NCBI GenBank assembly: GCA_041591635.1
Contig: JBFHRO010000058.1
Span: 1-16,081 of the forward strand
DNA: 16,081 bases
Direction: 5' to 3'
From: JACKOD01 sp041591635
GTDB lineage: Bacteria; Pseudomonadota; Gammaproteobacteria; Pseudomonadales; Oleiphilaceae
Position numbers and translations under genes: made by a program. This document shows, in pieces, positions 7,683-14,797 of this stretch. A model generated the notes under the pieces. The model was not told the origin of the DNA and made no database searches. It saw only the letters and a program-made list of their open reading frames with translations. The number at the start of each line of letters is the position of its first letter. Positions within the stretch are counted from its first letter, which is position 1.

Positions 7683-8597
7683 ATGCGGGGGGTTGAGTTG
7701 GGGCTCACGACAGAGGCGGCAATTGATCGATTTATTGATGTTATGTGGCTGGAGCGGGGGTTGGCTCGCCAGACCTTGGATGCCTATCGATCAGATCTGG
7801 TTTTGTGTGCACAGTGGTTGCGTGAAAAACAAGATGCGAGCTTGTTAGAGGTAACGCCGGCGCAGTTAATGACGTACTTTGGATTTAGATTTGGCGAGGG
7901 CTGCAAGAGCAGCACTGCCGCCCGATTGCGTTCCAGTTTGCGCCGGTTTTTTCGTCATGGCCTCAGGGAAGGGTGGGTGGCATCAGATCCAACCTTGATG
8001 CTTGCAGCGCCCAAAACGCGTCGAAAGTTGCCTGATACCCTGAGTGAATCCGACGTGGATCGACTGCTGGCAGCTCCCGATGTCGAGACTGTACTGGGGT
8101 TGAGGGATCGCGCCATGCTTGAATTTCTGTATGCCTGTGGGTTGCGGGTTTCCGAACTGGTTGGCTTGACGGCGGCAGACATGAATAGCCGGCAAGGTGT
8201 TGTGCGGGTGGTGGGAAAGGGGCGTAAGGAGCGTGTCATTCCCATGGGAGAGGATGCGCTCGTCTGGGTTTTCGAGTACTCGCAGCGGTCACGACCGGTC
8301 CTGGTGGCGGGAAGACCGTGTGAGGCACTCTTTCCAAGCTTGCGCGGCGAATTTATGACAAGGCAAACGTTTTGGCACAGAATTAAAAAGTATGCTCTGG
8401 AGGCCGGTATTTCCAAGCCTTTGTCGCCTCATACGCTGCGTCACGCGTTTGCTACACACTTGCTCAACCATGGAGCAGATCTTCGCGCTGTTCAGTTGTT
8501 GCTGGGGCACAGCAGTCTCTCTACCACTCAGATATACACTCATGTCGCGAAGTACAGGCTCCAGCAGATGCATGCCCGTCATCATCCAAGAGCATAA
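7683..8597 (+). CDS. xerD: Site-specific tyrosine recombinase XerD
   Basis: 304 residues; E. coli XerD is 298. The N-terminal SAM-like DNA-binding domain spans about 12-95 and the catalytic domain about 115-300. All six catalytic residues are visible: Arg155 (CGLRVSELVGL), Lys179 (GKGRKERVIP), His250 and Arg253 (SPHTLRHAFATH), His276 (LLGHSSLSTTQ) and the nucleophile Tyr285 (QIYTH). The ending HARHHPRA is typical of XerD rather than XerC. With XerC it resolves chromosome dimers at dif under FtsK control. The ATG at 7683 has a poor Shine-Dalgarno; a TTG at 7698 preceded by a G-rich run is an alternative start. The gene sits just past the rplS terminator, with dsbC 81 bases downstream as in Pseudomonas. 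Confidence 0.97.
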   Translation: MRGVELGLTTEAAIDRFIDVMWLERGLARQTLDAYRSDLVLCAQWLREKQDASLLEVTPAQLMTYFGFRFGEGCKSSTAARLRSSLRRFFRHGLREGWVASDPTLMLAAPKTRRKLPDTLSESDVDRLLAAPDVETVLGLRDRAMLEFLYACGLRVSELVGLTAADMNSRQGVVRVVGKGRKERVIPMGEDALVWVFEYSQRSRPVLVAGRPCEALFPSLRGEFMTRQTFWHRIKKYALEAGISKPLSPHTLRHAFATHLLNHGADLRAVQLLLGHSSLSTTQIYTHVAKYRLQQMHARHHPRA

Positions 8598-8678
8598 AAT
8601 AATTATTACCTGTGCTAGTCTGGTACGGATAGTCAGGGTTAGTGCATTGATGAGCAGTGAAAGAAAGGGGTGATACCG

Positions 8679-9407
8679 GTGGTAAAAAACGCACGATGGT
8701 TGGGGATGTGTCTGGTGTTGGCGGCAGGTATGCCGGTTGTGGCAGAGCAAATTAGTCCTGAAATGAAGTTGAAACAGGTGGTGGAGAGCTCGCTTCCGGG
8801 GATTGAGGTGAGCTCGGTTCGGGCGGCCGTTATACCGGGGTTTTACCAGATTTTGATCGCTGATGATCGTCCTTTGCTCATGTCTTCGGACGGCCGGTTT
8901 ATTCTGACTGGCGACATCTATGAGCTACAGCAGGGCAAAATCACTAATCTGAGCGAGAAAGATCGTGCGCTCTCTCGGGCGGAGCTATTCAAAGTGCCGC
9001 AATCGGAGCTTTTTAGCTACAAGCCTGCGGGTACGGTAAAGGCTCGTATTGCTGTATTCACTGATATTGATTGTGGGTATTGCCGAAAGATGCATAGCGA
9101 GATTCCGGCCCTTAATGCCATGGGGATTCAGGTTGATTATTTTGGTTATCCGCGCTCAGGTGTTGGTACCGCCTCCTATGTGAAAATGGTTTCTGCATGG
9201 TGTGCCGCAGATCGCAACGAGGCCATGAATAAGGCCAAGCAGGGCCAAGCTATTCCTGAGAAGGACTGTGTTAACCCGGTTAAAAAGCAAATGAGTCTCG
9301 GCCACCTTGCGGGTGTTACCGGGACGCCGGCGATTGTTTTTGAATCTGGCGAACTGCTGCCAGGCTATTTGCCGGCGAAAGAGCTGGCCAAGCGCCTGGG
9401 TCTTTAA
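8679..9407 (+). CDS. dsbC: Periplasmic thiol:disulfide interchange protein DsbC
   Basis: 242 residues from the GTG at 8679. I prefer this start because AAGGGG (8665-8670) lies eight bases upstream; an in-frame GTG at 8670 would add three residues but has no well-spaced Shine-Dalgarno. A Sec signal peptide is clear: a basic start (KNAR), a hydrophobic core and likely cleavage after VVA at residue 22. An N-terminal dimerisation domain (about 25-90) leads to a thioredoxin fold with the active site CGYC (Cys132 and Cys135), the cis-proline loop GVTGTP (Pro217) and a second cysteine pair (175, 197), as in E. coli DsbC. It isomerises wrong disulfides in periplasmic proteins and is kept reduced by DsbD. 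It lies between xerD and hom, as in Pseudomonas. Confidence 0.96.
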   Translation: MVKNARWLGMCLVLAAGMPVVAEQISPEMKLKQVVESSLPGIEVSSVRAAVIPGFYQILIADDRPLLMSSDGRFILTGDIYELQQGKITNLSEKDRALSRAELFKVPQSELFSYKPAGTVKARIAVFTDIDCGYCRKMHSEIPALNAMGIQVDYFGYPRSGVGTASYVKMVSAWCAADRNEAMNKAKQGQAIPEKDCVNPVKKQMSLGHLAGVTGTPAIVFESGELLPGYLPAKELAKRLGL

Positions 9408-9440
9408 GCTGACAGGGTGCGAGTCCGTGGCGGTGGCGAG

Positions 9441-9716
9441 TTAACAGCGAAAGCCACTCTCCACCTTGCGACGCTCGCATTCCTTTGCAACATTATTGCA
9501 TCGCTGCGCACTGCCCGGAGTCTGGGAAGACTTCTTGCACTCGTTATTGGCTTCCTTCAAATCATAATTACTGTAGTTTTTAAATGCACCGCCGCCGTCG
9601 CAGGCGGCGGTCATAAGCGTTAGCGCCAAAGGCAACACCATGCCTCGTGCAATCCTCGATAGGGATGGCTTGTGATGTGTTCCGGTTTTGACTGGGTTCA
9701 GGATTCCAGGCTGCAA
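9441..9716 (-). CDS. Putative small cysteine-rich lipoprotein
   Basis: 91 residues from a TTG at 9716 that has GGAG seven bases upstream. The TTG at 9740 (99 residues) and an ATG at 9641 (66 residues) are alternatives. A basic stretch (KPSLSRIARG) leads into a hydrophobic run and a lipobox-like LMTAAC, with the lipidated cysteine at residue 39. It is followed by Asp, which in enteric bacteria would favour retention in the inner membrane. The mature part is short and charged, with four more cysteines at 60, 73, 80 and 91, the last being the final residue (pattern CDGGG... ECKKSS...QRC...KECERR...RC). It converges on dsbC, 33 bases away. A consensus -10 lies upstream (9780-9785). I do not recognise the family. 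The signal sequence, Shine-Dalgarno and promoter together support a real gene, though no homology confirms it. Confidence 0.62.
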   Translation of the reverse strand: MQPGILNPVKTGTHHKPSLSRIARGMVLPLALTLMTAACDGGGAFKNYSNYDLKEANNECKKSSQTPGSAQRCNNVAKECERRKVESGFRC

Positions 9717-9779
9717 AATAGTTCTCCAAAGTATGCACAAGATTGCGACAGCATAGGTTTGTGTGTGAATCTTGGTGTC

Positions 9780-9785
9780 ATTATA
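9780..9785 (-). promoter_or_regulatory. Candidate -10 for the small lipoprotein gene
   Basis: A perfect TATAAT on the minus strand, in an AT-rich context, would start transcription near 9773, about 57 bases before the TTG at 9716. No good -35 is seen 16-18 bases upstream. The rest of the 9717-10010 gap holds the hom leader and no further gene that I can support. Confidence 0.4.
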
Positions 9786-9886
9786 GTTCTATTTTTCTGT
9801 TATTCATTGATTTGGTTCGATTCTCGATGCCTGCAACGGCGTTGTTAAAGAGTACAGTTTTTTTCGATTTTAAAAAGAGATAACAT

Positions 9887-9949
9887 GCCCAGTTTCGTGT
9901 AGCTAGTTGGGCTGTTGTCGGGATCATGGGGCGGGATATTTTTGCCCGC
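9887..9949 (+). other. Possible structured leader upstream of hom
   Basis: Two short inverted repeats lie in the gap before hom: GCCCA (9887-9891) with TGGGC (9908-9912), and GCGGG (9931-9935) with CCCGC (9945-9949) around an AT-rich loop. Neither is followed by a clear U-tract, and I see no leader peptide rich in threonine or isoleucine codons that would indicate classical attenuation. The hom promoter itself could not be placed with confidence. Confidence 0.25.
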
Positions 9950-10010
9950 GATGATGCATGGCAATCTGTCCTGGCGTAAAAACCTGTGATTTTATTCTGA
10001 GGTAAGGAAT

Positions 10011-11318
10011 GTGAAACCGGTAAGAGTGGGAATATGTGGTCTGGGTACTGTAGGTGGGGGCACAATCAATGTGTTGCGTCGCAATTTGGCCGCCATCACG
10101 GCCCGTGCCGGATGCGCGATCGAGATTGTGCAGGTAGCTTCTCGTCGCGAACCCGAGCGCCTGGATCTGGCCGGTATTCCTTTCTCATCGAATGTTCTCG
10201 ATGTTGCCGGAAACCCTGACGTTGATGTGGTGGTTGAGCTGCTTGGGGGGTATGACACGGCCAGGGAACTGGTGCTTGCCGCCATAGCAAATGGCAAACA
10301 CGTGGTGACTGCCAACAAAGCACTGATTGCAGTGCACGGTAACGAGATTTTTGCGGCTGCCCAGGCCAACAAGGTGATCGTGGCCTACGAGGCGGCGGTA
10401 GCGGGAGGGATTCCCATCATCAAGTCGTTGCGCGAAGGCTTGGCGGCTAACCAGATTTTGGGGGTGGCTGGCATCATCAATGGTACCGGGAATTTTATCT
10501 TGACCGAGATGCGCGACAAAGGGCGCGAGTTTACGGATGTGCTGAAAGAGGCCCAGGCACTTGGCTATGCAGAAGCAGACCCTACGTTTGATGTTGAGGG
10601 CATTGATGCCGCGCACAAGCTCACCATCCTGGCTTCGGCGGCCTTTGGCGTTCCCCTGCAATTTTCTGCCGCCTACACCGAAGGTATTAGCCGGTTATCA
10701 ACAGAAGATGTGACTCATGCCGAGGAGTTGGGCTATCGCATCAAGCACCTTGGTATTGCCCGCATTGCGCCCGAAGGCATTGAGTTGCGGGTTCATCCCA
10801 CGTTGGTTCCTGCGGCACAGATTCTGGCCAAAGTTGATGGTGTGATGAATGCGGTGCTGGTGGAAGCAGACGCGGTAGGGACAACCCTGTTTTACGGTCG
10901 GGGTGCCGGTGCAGAAGCCACGGCCTCCGCGGTGATTGCCGATATCGTGGATATTGCCCGGGCGATGAACAGCAATGCGGAAGTACCGGTGCCCTACCTG
11001 GGCTTCAAGCCGGAGCGCATGGCAAACCTGAAGGTGTTGCCCATTGAGGAGATAGTGTCAGCCTATTATTTGCGCATCCAGGCGAAAGACCGTCCGGGGG
11101 TTCTGGCGAAAGTGGCTTCGATTCTCAGTGACAATCACATCAATATTGAATCTGTGATGCAGAAAGAGAGCGAAGAGCATGATGGTTTGATTCCCATGAT
11201 CATGCTCACGCACACGGTGAAAGAGAAGCAAATGAATGTTGCGATTAACCAGATCCAGGCACTTGACGATGTTTCGGGCGAGGTGGTGCGCATTCGGGTA
11301 GAGTGCTTTAAGGGCTAG
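10011..11318 (+). CDS. hom: Homoserine dehydrogenase (monofunctional, with ACT domain)
   Basis: 435 residues starting at a GTG (10011) with GAGG (9999-10002) eight bases upstream. It reduces aspartate semialdehyde to homoserine with NAD(P)H, the branch point leading to threonine and methionine. The Rossmann motif GLGTVG is at 10-15 and TANKAL at 100-105 (Lys103). The catalytic segment AEADPTFDVEGIDAAHKL (186-203) includes Asp199 and Lys203, which match the yeast catalytic pair, and the NGTGNFIL motif is at 157-164. A C-terminal ACT domain (about 350-430; KDRPGVLAKVASILSDN) is expected to give feedback inhibition by threonine. There is no aspartokinase fusion, unlike E. coli ThrA. thrC follows after 51 bases. 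Confidence 0.97.
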   Translation: MKPVRVGICGLGTVGGGTINVLRRNLAAITARAGCAIEIVQVASRREPERLDLAGIPFSSNVLDVAGNPDVDVVVELLGGYDTARELVLAAIANGKHVVTANKALIAVHGNEIFAAAQANKVIVAYEAAVAGGIPIIKSLREGLAANQILGVAGIINGTGNFILTEMRDKGREFTDVLKEAQALGYAEADPTFDVEGIDAAHKLTILASAAFGVPLQFSAAYTEGISRLSTEDVTHAEELGYRIKHLGIARIAPEGIELRVHPTLVPAAQILAKVDGVMNAVLVEADAVGTTLFYGRGAGAEATASAVIADIVDIARAMNSNAEVPVPYLGFKPERMANLKVLPIEEIVSAYYLRIQAKDRPGVLAKVASILSDNHINIESVMQKESEEHDGLIPMIMLTHTVKEKQMNVAINQIQALDDVSGEVVRIRVECFKG

Positions 11319-11330
11319 ATTGACGTTTCG

Positions 11331-11346
11331 GGGGCGCTCTCGCCCC
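11331..11346 (+). other. GC-rich hairpin between hom and thrC
   Basis: GGGGCG (11331-11336) and CGCCCC (11341-11346) pair perfectly around CTCT. It is followed by a run of A, not T, so it is unlikely to terminate transcription on this strand. It may instead stabilise the 3' end of the hom segment of the mRNA or modulate thrC translation, whose Shine-Dalgarno begins 13 bases downstream. Confidence 0.4.
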
Positions 11347-11369
11347 ACCAGAAAAAACAGGATCGGGTT

Positions 11370-12770
11370 GTGAGATATATCAGTACAAGGGGCCAGGCGC
11401 CCTCGCTAGGATTTGAAGACGTATTGCTGGCCGGCTTGGCCTCTGACGGCGGCTTGTATGTGCCAGAAAGCCTGCCGCACTTCAGTATGGAGCAAATTGC
11501 CTCATGGCGTGGGCTTTCCTATGCCGAGCTGGCCTTCAATGTGATGTATCCCTTCGTTGAAGAAGCCATTCCTGCCGACGAATTCCGGACGATGCTGCAA
11601 GAGACTTACGCTGTGTTTGCGCACAAGGCCGTGGCGCCCCTGACCCAGATTGATACCAATGAATGGGTGATGGAACTTTTTCACGGACCCACCCTGGCAT
11701 TCAAGGATTTTGCGCTCCAGTTGCTGGGGCGTCTGCTGGATTATGTGTTGGAGAAGCGTCAGGAGCATGTGGTGATTCTGGGGGCGACCTCGGGGGACAC
11801 AGGGTCTGCAGCCATTGAGGGGTGTCGTCGCTGCAAGAACGTGGATATTTTTATTCTTCACCCCTATCAGCGGGTGTCGGAGGTGCAACGGCGCCAGATG
11901 ACCACGATTCTCGGGGACAATATTCATAATCTGGCGGTAGAAGGCAATTTTGACGATTGCCAGCAGATGGTGAAGGATTCCTTTAACAATCAGTCGTTTC
12001 TGGGTGGAAAGAGTCGGCTGGTGGCTGTGAACTCCATCAACTGGGCGCGTATCATGGCGCAGATTGTGTATTACTTCCATGCGTCGCTGGCTTTGGGTGG
12101 CCCGGCTCGCAGTCTGGCGTTTTCGGTGCCCACCGGAAACTTTGGCGACATTTTTGCGGGATATCTCGCACGTAACATGGGGTTGCCCATCAGTCAGCTG
12201 GTGGTCGCAACCAACAAGAATGACATCCTGCACCGTTTTATCAGCCAGAATCAGTACAAGGTAGAGCCGTTGCATCATACCTTGTCGCCCAGCATGGACA
12301 TTATGGTGTCGAGCAACTTTGAGCGCTTGCTGTTTGATTTGCATGGGCGCAATGGTGAAGCGACAGGTCAGTTGATGCGTCAGCTGCAAAAGGGGCCGGC
12401 GACAATTGAAGATTATCGCTGGCAGTCTGCTCGCGCCCTGTTTGATAGCAGCGCGGTGGATGATGAGGCCACCTGTGCCACTATTGCCGAAGTGTACGCA
12501 CAGACGGCTGAAATCCTTGACCCTCATACGGCGATTGGCGTGCGGGCAGCACGCCAGTGTCGACGCGATATGGCGGTGCCAATGGTTACGTTGGCAACAG
12601 CGCATCCGGTGAAGTTTCCTGAAGCGGTGCAAAAGGCCGGTGTTGCAAACACCCTTGCGCTGCCAGAACACTTGGCGGACTTGTTTGACCGACCGGAGCG
12701 TTTCACCGTGTTGAAGAAAGACCTGTCTGCCGTGCAGTCCTATATCCAGGCTAACGCCCGTCGGTTGTGA
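11370..12770 (+). CDS. thrC: Threonine synthase
   Basis: 466 residues from a GTG (11370) with AGGA (11359-11362) seven bases upstream. It converts O-phosphohomoserine to threonine using pyridoxal phosphate. The N-terminus MRYISTRGQAPSLGFEDVLL is characteristic. The PLP-binding lysine is Lys112 within HGPTLAFKDFALQLLG. The phosphate-binding loop GATSGDTGSAA lies at about 138-148, and the C-terminal ATAHPVKFPEAV segment is conserved. The length and motifs match the longer proteobacterial/fungal-type threonine synthases rather than the short Gram-positive type. Co-transcription with hom is likely. No homoserine kinase gene is in the window, so thrB must lie elsewhere, as in Pseudomonas. Confidence 0.98.
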   Translation: MRYISTRGQAPSLGFEDVLLAGLASDGGLYVPESLPHFSMEQIASWRGLSYAELAFNVMYPFVEEAIPADEFRTMLQETYAVFAHKAVAPLTQIDTNEWVMELFHGPTLAFKDFALQLLGRLLDYVLEKRQEHVVILGATSGDTGSAAIEGCRRCKNVDIFILHPYQRVSEVQRRQMTTILGDNIHNLAVEGNFDDCQQMVKDSFNNQSFLGGKSRLVAVNSINWARIMAQIVYYFHASLALGGPARSLAFSVPTGNFGDIFAGYLARNMGLPISQLVVATNKNDILHRFISQNQYKVEPLHHTLSPSMDIMVSSNFERLLFDLHGRNGEATGQLMRQLQKGPATIEDYRWQSARALFDSSAVDDEATCATIAEVYAQTAEILDPHTAIGVRAARQCRRDMAVPMVTLATAHPVKFPEAVQKAGVANTLALPEHLADLFDRPERFTVLKKDLSAVQSYIQANARRL

Positions 12771-12789
12771 TGGTGTTGGTATCTTCGGG

Positions 12790-12814
12790 AGCACGTCTCG
12801 ATTGACGGCGTGCT
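12790..12814 (+). terminator. Weak possible terminator after thrC
   Basis: AGCAC (12790-12794) pairs with GTGCT (12810-12814), and GTC/GAC can extend the stem inside with a bulge. It is followed by a pyrimidine-rich but not uniform tract, TCTTCATGCTTCTT. This is a poor match to a rho-independent terminator, but its place between thrC and the recJ promoter is suggestive. Confidence 0.3.
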
Positions 12815-12864
12815 TCTTCATGCTTCTTATTCCTGTTTATCGATGATTTCGCTGGCGAGTGTGG

Positions 12865-12893
12865 TTGAAGGTACAGTCTCCTGTACGTGTGAT
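12865..12893 (+). promoter_or_regulatory. Candidate recJ promoter with a perfect inverted repeat in its spacer
   Basis: TTGAAG (12865-12870) and TGTGAT (12888-12893) are spaced by exactly 17 bases, each matching four of six sigma70 consensus bases. The spacer contains GTACAG-TCTC-CTGTAC (12871-12886), a perfect 6-bp inverted repeat. Such a position would suit a repressor or activator operator. It is not a LexA box, which would read CTGT-N8-ACAG. The likely start near 12900 leaves a short leader containing the recJ Shine-Dalgarno. Confidence 0.4.
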
Positions 12894-12926
12894 TCCTGTT
12901 GCCAAAACTGAAACGAGGCTGAATCT

Positions 12927-14663
12927 TTGTCTGATACCTTGCGTATTGAGCGTCGACCTCTTGTTGACGGCGTTGACCTGGCGGGCTTGTCGACCTTGTT
13001 GCAACGCATCTATGCCGGTCGCGGTATTCAAACCCAGGCCCAGCTTGATCATCGGCTCACGGCCATGGCTTCGCCCTCGTCCCTCAAAGGGATTGAGCGA
13101 GCCGCCACCTTGCTGGCTGATGCGGTTGAAAACCAGGAGCGTTTTTTGATTGTGGGGGATTTTGACTGCGACGGCGCCACCAGCACGGCGTTGGCGGTAT
13201 TGGCGTTGCGTGCACTGGGCGCGGCGCAGGTTGAGTTTCTGGTGCCAGACCGGTTCCGGTTTGGTTATGGGCTTACGCCTGAAATCGTGGCCGTTGCGGC
13301 GGGAATGAACCCCGATGTGCTGATTACAGTCGATAACGGCATTGCCAGCGTTGACGGGGTGGCGGCTGCCCGCCGTGCCGGGATCAAGGTGGTGGTGACA
13401 GACCATCATTTGCCCGGCAACCAGTTGCCAGACGCGCATGCCATTGTGAACCCCAATCAGCCCGGTTGTGACTTTCCCAGCAAGTCAGCCGCCGGGGTGG
13501 GGGTGATTTTCTGTGTCATGACCGAGTTGCGTCAGGAGCTTCGCCGACGTCACTGGTTTAACGGACGAGGGCCGGCCGAGCCCAATATGGCTCAGTTTCT
13601 GGATTTGGTGGCACTGGGAACGGTGGCAGATGTGGTGCCGCTGGACAAGAATAACCGGGTGTTTGTGGCGCAGGGGTTACACCGCATCCGCGCAGGCAAG
13701 TGCCGTCCGGGAATTCGCGCCCTGGTGGCGATCGGCGGGCGCGATCTTGACCAGCTTGCTCCGATGGACCTTGGCTTTGTGGTGGGGCCGCGACTCAATG
13801 CCGCCGGACGTCTGGATGACATGTCGTTGGGAATAGAGTGTCTGCTCACCGCTTCGGAACAGCGGGCGGCAGAACTGGCGCGCCAGCTTGAAACTCTGAA
13901 TCAAGAGCGCAAACAAATCGAGCTGGAAATGAAAGCCCAAGCCGATCTGCTGGTGGATCAGTGGCTCGTCACCTCGGGGGGGGAGTTGCCCTGGGGGTTG
14001 TGCCTTTTTGATGAAACCTGGCATCAGGGGGTCATTGGCTTGCTTGCCTCTCGTCTGAAGGAGCGCTTGCATCGGCCTGTGATCGCCTTTGCGCCGGCAG
14101 ATGAGGATGGGCAATGGTGGAAGGGGTCGGCACGCTCTATTCCCGGACTGCACATTCGGGATGCGCTCGACAGTATTGCCACGGCCCGCCCCGATGTGTT
14201 GACCCGCTTTGGTGGTCACGCCATGGCGGCTGGCATGTCGGTGGAGGGCGCCCGCCTGGAGGAGTTTCGAGGCCTGTTTGACCAAGCCGTCCGCGCCCGC
14301 CTGACGGCGGCAGATTTGCAGGCGGTGATTTTAACCGACGGCGAATTATCGCCGACAGAGCTGACGCTTGAGACTGCGCACAGCTTGCGCACCGCCGGCC
14401 CTTGGGGGCAACAGTTTCCGGAGCCGGTGTTTGATGGCGTATTCGAGGTGCAGTCGACCCGCGTTCTGGGTGACAGGCATTTGAAGCTGTGTGTGGGTCT
14501 GCCTGGATGCCCAGTCTCCTTTGATGCCATTGCCTTTTCGACGCCCTGGGCTGATGGCAGGCCCGTGCCGCTGCGGGCGCGACTGGTGTACCGGCCGGAT
14601 ATCAACGTATTTCGCGGTGAGACACGGCTTCAGTTGCTGGTTTCCCACATCGCGCCGGCCTGA
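12927..14663 (+). CDS. recJ: Single-stranded-DNA-specific 5'-3' exonuclease RecJ
   Basis: 578 residues; E. coli RecJ is 577. The start is a TTG (12927) with GAGG (12915-12918) eight bases upstream; no nearby in-frame ATG fits. The DHH phosphoesterase core carries the metal-binding motifs DFDCDG (78-83), VDNG (135-138), DHH (159-161) and VALGTVADVVPL (228-239). A coiled segment (about 310-345) links to the DHHA1 domain with GGHAMAAG (429-436), and a C-terminal OB-like domain completes the protein. RecJ degrades single-stranded DNA with a 5' end during RecF-pathway recombination, mismatch repair and base-excision repair, using Mn2+ or Mg2+. In E. coli recJ likewise lies just upstream of prfB and lysS, so the order is conserved. 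Confidence 0.97.
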   Translation: MSDTLRIERRPLVDGVDLAGLSTLLQRIYAGRGIQTQAQLDHRLTAMASPSSLKGIERAATLLADAVENQERFLIVGDFDCDGATSTALAVLALRALGAAQVEFLVPDRFRFGYGLTPEIVAVAAGMNPDVLITVDNGIASVDGVAAARRAGIKVVVTDHHLPGNQLPDAHAIVNPNQPGCDFPSKSAAGVGVIFCVMTELRQELRRRHWFNGRGPAEPNMAQFLDLVALGTVADVVPLDKNNRVFVAQGLHRIRAGKCRPGIRALVAIGGRDLDQLAPMDLGFVVGPRLNAAGRLDDMSLGIECLLTASEQRAAELARQLETLNQERKQIELEMKAQADLLVDQWLVTSGGELPWGLCLFDETWHQGVIGLLASRLKERLHRPVIAFAPADEDGQWWKGSARSIPGLHIRDALDSIATARPDVLTRFGGHAMAAGMSVEGARLEEFRGLFDQAVRARLTAADLQAVILTDGELSPTELTLETAHSLRTAGPWGQQFPEPVFDGVFEVQSTRVLGDRHLKLCVGLPGCPVSFDAIAFSTPWADGRPVPLRARLVYRPDINVFRGETRLQLLVSHIAPA

Positions 14664-14725
14664 TCCGGAGCCAGGGCAACGGCGGTCATCGATCCTGCGA
14701 CAAGTGGTCGCCCACGGGTAAATCG

Positions 14726-14743
14726 TATAAAATACGCGCCCTT
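14726..14743 (+). promoter_or_regulatory. prfB promoter core with GC-rich discriminator
   Basis: TATAAAAT (14726-14733) is followed by ACGCGCCC. The 17 bases 14727-14743 are identical to those at 5572-5588 upstream of rpsP. No good -35 is visible. The predicted start lies about 55 bases before the prfB ATG and separates prfB from recJ. Confidence 0.55.
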
Positions 14744-14797
14744 AAACATCTGTACGGACACCTTGTGTGTCTGCATCAATTGCGGTGGACATTAGTC

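Noticed and set aside
9781..10065. 94-codon minus-strand frame in the hom leader
   Set aside because: Overlaps the hom start, and its composition and lack of motif suggest chance. It also covers the predicted promoter of the small lipoprotein gene.
11331..11360. Hairpin after hom as a rho-independent terminator
   Set aside because: The stem is followed by A residues and no T-run on the coding strand, and thrC starts just downstream.
11502..12821. 439-codon minus-strand frame opposite thrC
   Set aside because: Antisense shadow of threonine synthase, with no family motif and composition typical of an antisense frame.
12871..12886. Possible LexA (SOS) box upstream of recJ
   Set aside because: The half-sites are in the opposite order and with the wrong spacing: ACAG-N4-CTGT rather than CTGT-N8-ACAG.
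13677..14285. 202-codon minus-strand frame opposite recJ
   Set aside because: Antisense shadow of a certain RecJ gene.
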